57,593 nt of DNA from Myxococcota bacterium (GTDB taxonomy: Bacteria > Myxococcota_A > Polyangia > JAAYKL01), in assembly GCA_028278265.1 (NCBI GenBank), contig JANQET010000163.1, positions 1-57,593 on the forward strand, given 5' to 3'. The notes beneath the pieces are model-generated. The model was given only the letters and a program-made list of their open reading frames with translations. It had not been told where the DNA came from and ran no database searches. The translations under genes were made by a program, and so were the position numbers. Numbering within the stretch: position 1 is the first letter of the stretch; every line of letters starts with the position of its first letter. Positions 33,692-41,797 of the stretch are shown here, one piece after another.

Positions 33692-35632
33692 ATGGGCACG
33701 CAGCTGATATCAACGACCAAGGGGGGATTGACCATCGGCCGAGGGCCGGACAACGACCACGTCATCGATCATCCGATGGTCTCCAAACAGCACGCCCGGG
33801 TCACCTTCAAAGACGACGGCTATCTGCTGGAGGATTTGGGCTCGGCCAACGGCACATTCGTCAACGGCGAACAGCTCAGCGCTCCGATCAAGCTCGGTTC
33901 TGAGGACACTTTTCAGATCGGACCGGTGCGCATGCGGCTGGCCGGGGACGGCCAAGTGGAGAGTGACGATCTGAGACTCTCCACCCGCGTCGATGTGCAG
34001 GGGGTCACTTTCGACATCACCAAGGGCAGCCGATCGATTCGATTGCTCAGGGATGTATCGTTCACCATCGAGCCCGGTGAGTTCGTCGCCCTAATGGGAC
34101 CGGCCGGTGCGGGCAAGACCACCCTGATGGAGAACATCAACGGCAACATGACCCCGACCAAGGGGCGGGTGCTGGTCAATGGGATGGATCTCCACCGCAA
34201 CTTCGATGCGATGCGGGGCCATATCGGCTATGTGCCCCAAGACGACATCGTGCACCGCAAGTTGACCGTTTACGAGGCCTGTTACTACACGGCCAAGATG
34301 CGCATGAAAGGGGTGTCCGAGCAGGAACTGCACGATAGGGTAGTCCAGGTACTGACGGATCTCGACATCGTCCATCGGGCCAACACGGTGATCGGCGGTC
34401 CCGAAGCGAGGGTGCTCTCCGGTGGACAGCGCAAGCGGGTCAATCTGGCGATGGAGCTGGCCACCGATCCGGCGATTCTCTTTCTCGACGAGCCCACCAG
34501 CGGCCTCTCCTCCTCGGACGCCAAGAGCGTGATGCAGGTGCTCAAGAACCTCACCGAGAAAGGCCGGACGATCATCATCACCATCCACCAACCGTCCCGC
34601 GAAATCTACGAGATGATGGACAACGCGCTGATCCTCGGCGTGGGAGGGCGACTCGTCTACTACGGTTCGGTGCGGGACTCGTACACCCGGTTCGGCACGG
34701 ACACCAACCCGGACGCCCTGTTCGAGGTGCTCACCCCCAAGGACATGACCGACCATTCCTGGGACGAGATGGCCGAGGATTACCGGCGCTCCCGTTGGTA
34801 CCGGGATTTTGTCGTCGATCGCTCGACCCAACCGGCCACCTTGGGCTTTCAGGCACCCCGGGCCCGGGCCAGCCGGGCCTTTGGGTTGAGTCAGTTCTTT
34901 CTGCTTTTCGAGCGGCTGACCAAGCTCTACACCCGGGACATCGGCTGGCTGGTCGGCGCTGTGGTCGGTGCCCCCCTGTTCATGTACTTTCTCTCGATTC
35001 CCCTCGACGACCCCAAAAATCGACACGTGCTGCTGTTCATCGCCGTGTTGTTGGCCTTTTTCTTCGGCATCTTTCCGGCGATCGAAATGGTGCACGCGGA
35101 GCGGACAATCTTTCAACGGGAGCGGATGGTCAATCTCAAGATCCCCTCTTATGTGTTGTCCAAGGTGATCTTCCTCGCCGCCTTTGGTTCGTTTCAGGCC
35201 TTCTCCATGGCGGCGATCATGGTCTGGGTGGTCGGCGTCGACACGGCGCTGGTGCCCTGTGTCTTGATCCTGCTCTCTGTTCAACTGGGGGGCTTGGCCG
35301 CGGGACTGTTGTTCTCCACCCTGGCCAAGTCGAGCAAGGTGGCCCTGCTGTTCATGCTCGGCTGGCTGGTGTTGATGATCGCCTTCTCCGGATTCGTGGT
35401 GAAGCTGCCCGACTTGCGGGATCAGGGCATGGAGTGGCTGCTCGGGCCCAGCGCGATGCGGTGGGGCATGGGTGGTCTGATGGACGCGGTCAATGACGTG
35501 CCCATGACCAAAGTGGAATTTTTCGGCTTTGCCGACGAGCTGTGGACCCTCAATGTGGCGGTCAACATCACCCTGTTCATCCTGCCCATCGCTATGACCA
35601 TGTTGATCCTCCGCTTACGGGACAAGGTCTAG
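33692..35632 (+). CDS. FHA-domain ABC transporter, ABCG (Rv1747-like) type
   Basis: A 646-residue fusion. An N-terminal FHA domain (TIGRGPDN, VSKQHARV, DLGSANGTFVNG; 1-90) is followed by an ABC ATPase (Walker A GPAGAGKTT, signature LSGGQRKR, Walker B ILFLDEPTSGL; about 105-340) and a C-terminal ABC2-type membrane domain with about six helices (about 420-646). This order matches the ABCG exporters controlled by Ser/Thr kinases, such as Mycobacterium Rv1747. It begins three bases after the VWA-FHA gene stop. The cargo, probably lipid or polysaccharide-related, is not evident. Confidence 0.92.
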   Translation: MGTQLISTTKGGLTIGRGPDNDHVIDHPMVSKQHARVTFKDDGYLLEDLGSANGTFVNGEQLSAPIKLGSEDTFQIGPVRMRLAGDGQVESDDLRLSTRVDVQGVTFDITKGSRSIRLLRDVSFTIEPGEFVALMGPAGAGKTTLMENINGNMTPTKGRVLVNGMDLHRNFDAMRGHIGYVPQDDIVHRKLTVYEACYYTAKMRMKGVSEQELHDRVVQVLTDLDIVHRANTVIGGPEARVLSGGQRKRVNLAMELATDPAILFLDEPTSGLSSSDAKSVMQVLKNLTEKGRTIIITIHQPSREIYEMMDNALILGVGGRLVYYGSVRDSYTRFGTDTNPDALFEVLTPKDMTDHSWDEMAEDYRRSRWYRDFVVDRSTQPATLGFQAPRARASRAFGLSQFFLLFERLTKLYTRDIGWLVGAVVGAPLFMYFLSIPLDDPKNRHVLLFIAVLLAFFFGIFPAIEMVHAERTIFQRERMVNLKIPSYVLSKVIFLAAFGSFQAFSMAAIMVWVVGVDTALVPCVLILLSVQLGGLAAGLLFSTLAKSSKVALLFMLGWLVLMIAFSGFVVKLPDLRDQGMEWLLGPSAMRWGMGGLMDAVNDVPMTKVEFFGFADELWTLNVAVNITLFILPIAMTMLILRLRDKV

Positions 35633-36517
35633 ATGCCCCTCGAGCCGGTCTCCTCCCGTTCGCCGGTGACCTGGTGGCACGGGGTGCTCGCCTTTGTCGT
35701 CGCCTGCGTTCTCCAAGGACTGATCCTCGTTGCGATCATCATCGCCCAGATGCTCGGGCTGCTCGGTGACGATGCCGAGGAAATTCGCAACACCCTGCTC
35801 AGTCCGGCTGCGATCATCACCCAGGTGCTGTTCACCAGCGGCATGTTGACCGCCCTCGCCTTGGGGGCACCCCGGTTGTTCGGGCTCGCCTCGGTCGCCT
35901 GGCTCAGAATCACCGCCGTGCCGACCGGCATCTACCCGGTGGTGATCATCGGTGTGGTCAGCGTGGGGGTGCTCGTCGATCAGGTGACCTTCTACCTGCA
36001 TTTGGTCGCCCCCACCGTCTTCGAAGCCGAGACCCTGGAGATGTTCAGCCAACTATTTGCCCAGGCGACACCGCTGGCCTTCATCGCAATGACCCTGACC
36101 GTGGTGGTCGGCCCCGGAATCGGAGAGGAGCTCTTCTTTCGCGGCTTTCTCCTGCGGGCGTTCAATGTGCGATGGTCGGCAAAGACGGCGATCATTGTCT
36201 CGGCGGTGCTGTTCGGCGTGGTGCATTTCAATTTTCTGCAGAGCACCGGCGCGGCATTGATCGGGCTGTACCTCGGTTATGTGGCGGTGCGGACCGGCAG
36301 CATCTGGCCCGCGATCGTCGCCCACGGGGTAAACAACCTGCTCACCTCCCTGCTCAGCCGCTTTGCCCAGCAGGAATTGGGCAACACCTGGCGAGAGGGG
36401 CATCCCTGGTGGGTGTTGCTCATCGCGGCGGCGGTCCTCGTTGTATCGATCAAGGGACTCCAATCCATGACCCGGGCGGCCCACCCTGCGGATCAAGGGG
36501 TGGCGGCGAACGAGTAA
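35633..36517 (+). CDS. CPBP-family intramembrane glutamic protease
   Basis: A 294-residue membrane protein with about eight helices. The CPBP (ABI/Rce1-like) motifs are present: EELFFRGFLLR (the EEXXXR glutamate pair) and VHFNFLQ (the second motif His). The ATG directly follows the TAG of the FHA-ABC gene. The C-terminus overlaps the end of the convergent M20-like gene by 25 bases. It probably processes a membrane or lipidated protein in this surface-associated operon. Confidence 0.9.
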   Translation: MPLEPVSSRSPVTWWHGVLAFVVACVLQGLILVAIIIAQMLGLLGDDAEEIRNTLLSPAAIITQVLFTSGMLTALALGAPRLFGLASVAWLRITAVPTGIYPVVIIGVVSVGVLVDQVTFYLHLVAPTVFEAETLEMFSQLFAQATPLAFIAMTLTVVVGPGIGEELFFRGFLLRAFNVRWSAKTAIIVSAVLFGVVHFNFLQSTGAALIGLYLGYVAVRTGSIWPAIVAHGVNNLLTSLLSRFAQQELGNTWREGHPWWVLLIAAAVLVVSIKGLQSMTRAAHPADQGVAANE

Positions 36518-38100
36518 ATCAGGTCTACGTAGGCTTTCTCGATCGCTGCCAGACCGGCGACCGGAACTCCCGGCTTGGGGGTGATCAGCATGTATTCGTC
36601 GGGCCCGTGAGCGCCCGAGCCGTGGCCCAGCGCGGTGAAAACCAGGGGCAGACCGAGGCGGTCGGTGAACTGATAAAACGGGGCGCTGCCGCCGATCCGG
36701 GGCTGCACCTGTAGGGGATAGCCGGTCTTTTTGAACACCCCGATAGCCGATTGGACCCAGGGCTCGGTAATCGACGTTTGGGCCGCCGGGTACCCATCAT
36801 CCAACTTGCGAAGCGTGATGTCCGAAAAGCCATGGGCGTCCAGGTGCTGGCGGATCATCGAAATGGCCTGTTCCGGCTGCAAGCCGGGGGGAAGCCGAGA
36901 ATCCACTTTAGCCGTCGCCATATGGGGGAGCACGGTCTTGCTCCCAGGGCCCGTATAACCGCCCCAGATGCCGTCGATGTTCAATGTGGCACCATAGAGA
37001 TGGCCCAAGATGGCGGTGGTGCCGGTTGCCCCGTCAATCCAATGATCCACTCCGAGGAGCTGCTGCAACTGTGCCTCATTCCACTCGGTGCTCATCGAGT
37101 TGATCAGTTGCTGTTCCTCCCGGGTCGGGGGGATGATGGTGTCGTAATAGCCGTCGATAGCGATGGTGTTGCCGTCCTCGGTGGTCAGGCTGGCCAGCGC
37201 GTGGATCAGCCGCCAAACCGGGGCATCGACCAATGACTTGAATGATCCGTGGATTGCGTGCCGCTGCGGGCCGCCCCATTTGCCGCCGACCGCTTCGAGC
37301 TCGAAATAGATGATGCCTTTGACGCCCAGATACATCGCGATTTTGCCATCGGGCAGCTGTCCGTTCATCGGAAAGTAGACCCCATGGGCCTGCCGGAGCC
37401 GTTCTTCGTATTGGGAGACAAATTGCGGGTAGTGGGGGGATCCCAGCTCCTCCTCTCCCTCTGCGGTGATGATGAGGTTCACCGGAAGGGTACCGGTGAT
37501 CCGGATGATCGAATCCACCGCATTGAGAAATGCCCGCTGGGGACCCTTCTGATTGGTGGCCCCGCGGGCCATCAGCACCTGGCCCAGTTCGTGATCGACC
37601 AGATTTCCGGCAAAGGGATCGGTCTGCCACTCCTGCTCGTTTACCGGTTGGACATCGTACATCATGTAGACCAGCAGGGTTCGCGTCGCACCAGCGTCGT
37701 AGTACCCCCAGACCCCGGGATGGCCTTCGGTCCGGACCAGCTCTGCTTCGTGAAAACCGATCGACCTCAAGTCCTCCTGTACCAGGGCGGCCATCTCTTC
37801 GATGCCGTCCCGTTGGGGGCTGATGGATCGCTGACGAACCCACCGCTGTAGATGGTGGATGTGCTGGGGCAGGTGTTCGTCGATATGAGCGTAGACCGAT
37901 GCGTGGTTTGCCCGGTATGGCGCTATTCCTGCAAAATCGTAGCGCTCGTCGGTCGCCAACTCAAAGACGGGTCGGGTCGGCGTCGGCGGGGATGGGGCAG
38001 GTGGTGCCGTCAGCGGCAGCTGCCCGGCGGGCGCGCAGGCGGTTGTCCAGATGGCGACACCGATGACTAGGAGAGACGAACCGGATCTCAGCGTTTTCAT
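36493..38100 (-). CDS. M20-family metallopeptidase-like lipoprotein with altered metal ligands
   Basis: A 535-residue lipoprotein (lipobox WTTAC) with the M20 dipeptidase fold. Some hallmarks remain: EGEEELGS near residue 215 and the C-terminal GHGSGAHGPDEY. However, the usual HYDVQP zinc motif reads MYDVQP (Met147 instead of His), and the bridging Asp of GATDXKG is Asn183 (GATNQKG). These are two of the five metal ligands of the di-zinc site, so the enzyme may bind a single metal, use other residues or be a non-catalytic binding protein. The rest of the fold, including the dimerisation-domain His (RHAIHGS), is kept. A GAGG site precedes the ATG. Confidence 0.82.
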   Translation of the reverse strand: MKTLRSGSSLLVIGVAIWTTACAPAGQLPLTAPPAPSPPTPTRPVFELATDERYDFAGIAPYRANHASVYAHIDEHLPQHIHHLQRWVRQRSISPQRDGIEEMAALVQEDLRSIGFHEAELVRTEGHPGVWGYYDAGATRTLLVYMMYDVQPVNEQEWQTDPFAGNLVDHELGQVLMARGATNQKGPQRAFLNAVDSIIRITGTLPVNLIITAEGEEELGSPHYPQFVSQYEERLRQAHGVYFPMNGQLPDGKIAMYLGVKGIIYFELEAVGGKWGGPQRHAIHGSFKSLVDAPVWRLIHALASLTTEDGNTIAIDGYYDTIIPPTREEQQLINSMSTEWNEAQLQQLLGVDHWIDGATGTTAILGHLYGATLNIDGIWGGYTGPGSKTVLPHMATAKVDSRLPPGLQPEQAISMIRQHLDAHGFSDITLRKLDDGYPAAQTSITEPWVQSAIGVFKKTGYPLQVQPRIGGSAPFYQFTDRLGLPLVFTALGHGSGAHGPDEYMLITPKPGVPVAGLAAIEKAYVDLIYSFAATP

Positions 38101-38115
38101 AGTACACCTCGGGTT

Positions 38116-38148
38116 GTTCGATCGAACATCACGCTTTTGTAGCGTGAT
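38116..38148 (-). promoter_or_regulatory. Palindrome plus perfect hairpin upstream of the M20-like gene
   Basis: A perfect 12-bp palindrome GTTCGATCGAAC (38116-38127) directly abuts a hairpin with perfect 8-bp arms (ATCACGCT at 38128-38135 and AGCGTGAT at 38141-38148, loop TTTGT). There is no T-run, so this looks like an operator or attenuator more than a terminator. Confidence 0.4.
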
Positions 38149-38177
38149 AATCGCTCACAGGATAGGGAATACTGAGG

Positions 38178-38567
38178 TTAGTAGACGCCCGGACCGGTGT
38201 AGGGAAAAATCAGGTTGTCGATGAGGGACGTGCTGTTGCTCGGTCGGAGGAAAACCTCATCTTGATCGAGGGATTTGTTGATCGCCACGATGCCGGCGCG
38301 GGTGGCGCTGAGCGGGTCGTCGCGGTAGACCAGCGCGGAGATACGCCGACGGGCCAGGGTGATCCCGATGCGGGACTGAACGCGGCCGTCGATTCGTTTG
38401 ATTCGAATACTGACCAGTGAACACTCCCGCTCAGAACACTGAATGTTGCGCACGCAGGCGAGCAGCTCTTCGCGTAAGGCGTCATCGATCGTCAGGCCTT
38501 CGCCGTGAAGCTCGACCTTCCAGTCTCGCTGTTCGATAGTCGTGCTGATTTGGTCTTTTTTACTCAT
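38178..38567 (-). CDS. Probable HPF/RaiA-like ribosome-associated protein
   Basis: A 129-residue soluble protein. Residues 15-105 show the beta-alpha-beta-beta-beta-alpha order of the hibernation factor family: a strand (WKVELHGEG), the phrase LTIDDALREELLACV that parallels the family's ITDALRDYVEEKL, then three strands with basic residues (IRIKRIDGRVQSRIGIT) and a final helix (ATRAGIVAINKSL). The last 25 residues are not conserved-looking. The family call rests on pattern, not on a search. The GGGGAG ribosome site is buried in a hairpin (38576-38592). The gene precedes the M20-like gene on the same strand. Confidence 0.5.
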   Translation of the reverse strand: MSKKDQISTTIEQRDWKVELHGEGLTIDDALREELLACVRNIQCSERECSLVSIRIKRIDGRVQSRIGITLARRRISALVYRDDPLSATRAGIVAINKSLDQDEVFLRPSNSTSLIDNLIFPYTGPGVY

Positions 38568-38575
38568 CTGAGCAA

Positions 38576-38592
38576 CTCCCCGATAGGGGGAG
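38576..38592 (-). promoter_or_regulatory. Hairpin sequestering the ribosome-binding site of the HPF-like gene
   Basis: On the minus-strand transcript CTCCCC pairs with GGGGAG across a five-base loop. GGGGAG is the only plausible Shine-Dalgarno sequence of the HPF-like gene, eight bases before its ATG, so folding would mask it. Confidence 0.45.
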
Positions 38593-38770
38593 GTGCACAG
38601 TTGGTGCCATGCCGGAGTTGAGGAGGTGGAAACTCTAAAGCTGAACTATTTCAGATTATTAGAATAAATTTGAACACCGAATTAACTATCGATCGAGCTC
38701 AGAGGTGTGGCTGATTTGCTACAACCGACAGCCGATTCGGCGCGGAAATGTCCGATTCGATCCCGCTGCC

Positions 38771-38932
38771 AGTACCACAGCCCAAAAATTCTGCCCGTAC
38801 CGAGGGCGCCGAGGCACCCGGATCGCAAGGCGCGAGGAGGGCGCATGCCCTACGGCCTGTAACTGACGAGCAACGCAGGGAGCCGGGATGCATCGGCGGC
38901 CAAATACGTCAGAACTTTTGGACTGTGGTGCT
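38771..38932. repeat. Nested inverted-repeat element (element B)
   Basis: Outer arms at 38771-38799 and 38905-38932 match at about 24 of 28 positions with one gap (core ACCACAG.CCAAAA.TTCTG). Inner arms at 38808-38821 and 38883-38897 (GCCGAGGCACCCGG against its near-complement) lie within them. The layout of nested arms around a GC-rich core recalls element A at 4-153. It overlaps the purA stop codon. It occupies nearly half of the 363-base gap 38568-38930; the rest (38593-38770) shows no gene and probably holds the promoter of the HPF-like gene. Confidence 0.65.
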
Positions 38933-40214
38933 AGCCAAAGGGATGGTTGACGATGATCGTCTGTTCCCGTCCCGGTCCGACGGAGACGATATCCACTGGG
39001 CAGCCGACCAGCTCGGCCAGGGTATTGACATACCCCTGGGTCGCCGCGGGGAGCTCGCCGAAGGACTTCGCCTGCGTGATATCGTCGGACCAACCGGGCA
39101 GCTGGCGATAGACCGGCGTCACGTCCTTGTAGTCGGTGCCGAAGCCCCGGTCGTACGGTTTGCCCTCGAGCTCGTAGCCGATGCAGACGTTGATCGCTTC
39201 GAGGCCGGACAACACGTCCAACTTGGTCAGGGCCAAGCCGGTCGCCCCACTGAGCTTCAGAGTTCGACGAGCCCCCACCGCATCGAACCAACCACATCGC
39301 CGCGGGCGGCCAGTGGTCGAACCGAACTCCGCGCCCGTTTTGCGCATGTGCTCGCCGGCTTCACCATCGTCCTCGGTGGGAAACGGCCCGTTGCCCACTC
39401 GGGTGACATAGGCCTTGACCACCGCCACGATTTTGTCCATTGCGGTCGGCCCGACGCCCGCTCCGGCACAGACCGCTCCGGAAACCGTATTGGAAGAGGT
39501 CACGTAGGGATAGGTGCCGTGATCCACGTCGAGCAGGGTGCCCTGGGCCCCTTCGAGGAGGACGTGATCCCCGGACGCCAGTCGCTGGTGGAGCAGGCCC
39601 GTGGTATCGGCGATCAGCGGCTCGAGCCGCCGGCCCATCCCGCTGTACTCCTCGACCACCTCGTCGACCGCGGGAACCGGTTCGTTTTGCGCCTCGAACA
39701 TGGGCCGGTGATAGGATTGGGCTTCGTTGATCAACTCGCGCAGGCGGGCCGGTTGAAGCAGATCTTCGATGCGCACGCCGCGCCGGCCGACTTTATCCTC
39801 ATACGTGGGCCCAATGCCCCGCAGGGTGCTCCCCACGGGAACCGAGCTCGACCGCTTTTCCTCACGCAGCCGATCGAGGATCAAGTGGTGCGGCAGGATG
39901 ACATGTGCCAGATCACTGATCTTGAGGTCCGCTTTAGCCAGGTGACCGGATTGCTCGAGTTTGTCCAGCTCTTCGAGCAGGACACGGGGATTGATCACCA
40001 TGCCCTGGCCCAGGATACACGTCTTTCCGGGATGAAGAATGCCCGAGGGGATGAGGTGGAAAACCATTTTTTGATCATTCACGACCAGGGTGTGTCCGGC
40101 GTTGTTTCCCCCTTGAAACCGGACCACCGCCGCTGCTTCGGCCGCGAGAATATCGACGATTTTTCCTTTGCCTTCGTCACCCCATTGGGCGCCCACTACT
40201 GCAACAACCGCCAT
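38931..40214 (-). CDS. purA: Adenylosuccinate synthase
   Basis: A 427-residue enzyme joining IMP and aspartate with GTP in AMP synthesis. The GTP-binding loop GAQWGDEGKGKIVD lies at residues 8-21, with catalytic Asp13, and the catalytic His is in GNNAGHT. Further signatures include LLEGAQGTLLDVDHGTYPYVTSSN and GRPRRCGWFD. Length and motif order match the family, so it should be functional. A GGAGG site precedes the ATG. It is the last gene of a four-gene minus-strand operon after truA (gap 61 bases). The stop codon overlaps an inverted-repeat element. Confidence 0.98.
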   Translation of the reverse strand: MAVVAVVGAQWGDEGKGKIVDILAAEAAAVVRFQGGNNAGHTLVVNDQKMVFHLIPSGILHPGKTCILGQGMVINPRVLLEELDKLEQSGHLAKADLKISDLAHVILPHHLILDRLREEKRSSSVPVGSTLRGIGPTYEDKVGRRGVRIEDLLQPARLRELINEAQSYHRPMFEAQNEPVPAVDEVVEEYSGMGRRLEPLIADTTGLLHQRLASGDHVLLEGAQGTLLDVDHGTYPYVTSSNTVSGAVCAGAGVGPTAMDKIVAVVKAYVTRVGNGPFPTEDDGEAGEHMRKTGAEFGSTTGRPRRCGWFDAVGARRTLKLSGATGLALTKLDVLSGLEAINVCIGYELEGKPYDRGFGTDYKDVTPVYRQLPGWSDDITQAKSFGELPAATQGYVNTLAELVGCPVDIVSVGPGREQTIIVNHPFG

Positions 40215-40275
40215 TGACTTTGCCTCCAGTCGTCAAACAAAACCTCGGATCGGTACCACTGCTCGGCCCGCGGCG

Positions 40276-41064
40276 TCAATCGGTGATTTTCTTTTTCGCG
40301 GAGCCGGGCTTTGGCCGCAGCCAACCCTCGGGATAGAACACTTCGACGAGGGTCAATCCCTTGGCCGGCGCAGTGATGCCGGCGAACCGTCGATCCTTGG
40401 ATTCGAATCCGCGGGAAATGGTCTCCGGCTCGAGCCGACCGCGGCTCACGTCGATTAGGGTGCCGGCGATGATCCGCACCATGTTCTTGAGAAAAGCCGT
40501 CCCTTTTACATCGATGGCGATCAGGGTACCTTGCGCTGAGACGGTCACTTGAGACAGCTCGCGAACCGTATTCTCCCGACCGCAATCGGCGGCGCGAAAG
40601 CCGGCAAAATCGTGTTCGCCGATCAGCATCGCGGCCGCCGTAGCCATCCGTTCGAGATCGAGGGGGGCGGGCACGTGGTGGCTGTAGAGGGCGTGGAGCG
40701 GAGAGGGGGATCGGCGGGCGATCAGTTGATATCGGTAGTGTTTGCCCTGGGCGTCGAACCGGGCATTGAACCTGTCCGGTGCCAAGGCCGCCTCGATGAC
40801 CGAGATGTCCGGCCCGGCCAGGGCGGTCAGACCGCGCCGCAGGTGCTTGGGATCGATGGGATGGGGGGCTTCAAAGCTGGCCACCTGGCCCAGGGCGTGA
40901 ACCCCGGAATCGGTTCTGCCGGCACCCTGGATCTGAATCGGCTGGCGAAAAATCGTCTCGGCCGCGATCTCCAGCTGGCCTTGGATCGTGAGGAGGTCCG
41001 GTTGGCGCTGCCAGCCGCAAAAAGCGGTGCCGTTGTATTCAATCGTGATGCGGTAGGTCGGCAC
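40276..41064 (-). CDS. truA: tRNA pseudouridine(38-40) synthase
   Basis: A 262-residue enzyme that isomerises uridines 38-40 in the tRNA anticodon arm. The catalytic Asp52 lies in GAGRTDSGVHALGQV. Other family motifs are ITIEYNGTAFCGWQRQ near the N-terminus, FAGFRAADC, and FLKNMVRIIAGTLIDV near the C-terminus. The start is GTG at 41064, seven bases after the stop of the outer-membrane barrel gene, with a weak ribosome site, which suggests coupling. The C-terminus is basic (KPGSAKKKI). Confidence 0.97.
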   Translation of the reverse strand: MPTYRITIEYNGTAFCGWQRQPDLLTIQGQLEIAAETIFRQPIQIQGAGRTDSGVHALGQVASFEAPHPIDPKHLRRGLTALAGPDISVIEAALAPDRFNARFDAQGKHYRYQLIARRSPSPLHALYSHHVPAPLDLERMATAAAMLIGEHDFAGFRAADCGRENTVRELSQVTVSAQGTLIAIDVKGTAFLKNMVRIIAGTLIDVSRGRLEPETISRGFESKDRRFAGITAPAKGLTLVEVFYPEGWLRPKPGSAKKKITD

Positions 41065-41071
41065 GATGCCG

Positions 41072-41797
41072 CTAGAATTCGAGTGCGAGACCGATCATGA
41101 ACGTCGCGTTGCCCAATCCGGAGAGGTCGGTGGGGCTCAAGTGCATGTTGTTGTTGCCCACCCCCTCGACGTTGGCCCACATCAATTCAAAGAAGAGGTA
41201 GCTGTGATTGACGCCAATCTCGTTGTCGAAGGTGCGGGCGGCCATCTGGTCGAACGGATCGAGGCGCAGCATGAGTCCCGTACTGACCTGCCAGCCCAGG
41301 GTTCCCCCGTTGGCCTCGTCTGCGACGTTGCCCCCGCCGAGAATCCACCAGTAATACCAACAGGGGCCCGCTTTTACATAGGGCACCAGGGGAACGGCGG
41401 CGTTGTCCGCCAAGGCGTCGACGCGCAGCACGGCGAGCAGGGCAAAGGGCATCACGTTGAGCACCGTGTAGTCCGATGAGACGGCGCCGGTTACACTGCG
41501 GGCCTTGTTGTAGGCCTGCATGAAGCCCCAGGATCCACCGATGCCCACCGAGCCGCCGATAAAGCGGAAGAACTGCCAATCCAGCTCCAGCACGGTGAGA
41601 AACATGGATTCGTCTTCAAACGTATCGGCGTAGACGGTTTGGCCCCCGAGGGAGGGCTCGTCGTCCACGTTGGGGGTGTAGGGACCGAACTTCAGCTCAA
41701 AGGCGCCGTATTGTTTCGACGGCACATAGCCGAAGGCCCACTGAGGGGCGACGAGGAGCAAGAGGGCCACGATGGCCGGTAAGGAGAGACGCTTCAT
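41072..41797 (-). CDS. Outer-membrane beta-barrel protein (MXAN_2562-like)
   Basis: A 241-residue protein with a signal peptide (MKRLSLPAIVALLLLVAPQW) and alternating strands ending in a terminal aromatic residue (GLALEF), as in outer-membrane barrels. The N-terminal phrase YGAFELKFGPYTPNVDDE resembles myxobacterial barrels of the MXAN_2562 group. The ATG at 41797 has AGGAGG eight bases upstream and overlaps the stop of the CFI-box gene (ATGA); the longer frame upstream is a shadow of that gene. The two proteins are probably made together and may interact in the outer membrane. Confidence 0.8.
   Translation of the reverse strand: MKRLSLPAIVALLLLVAPQWAFGYVPSKQYGAFELKFGPYTPNVDDEPSLGGQTVYADTFEDESMFLTVLELDWQFFRFIGGSVGIGGSWGFMQAYNKARSVTGAVSSDYTVLNVMPFALLAVLRVDALADNAAVPLVPYVKAGPCWYYWWILGGGNVADEANGGTLGWQVSTGLMLRLDPFDQMAARTFDNEIGVNHSYLFFELMWANVEGVGNNNMHLSPTDLSGLGNATFMIGLALEF

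Noticed and set aside
38748-40217. 489-codon frame antisense to purA
   Set aside because: purA is certain on the other strand, and the antisense product has no recognisable motif.
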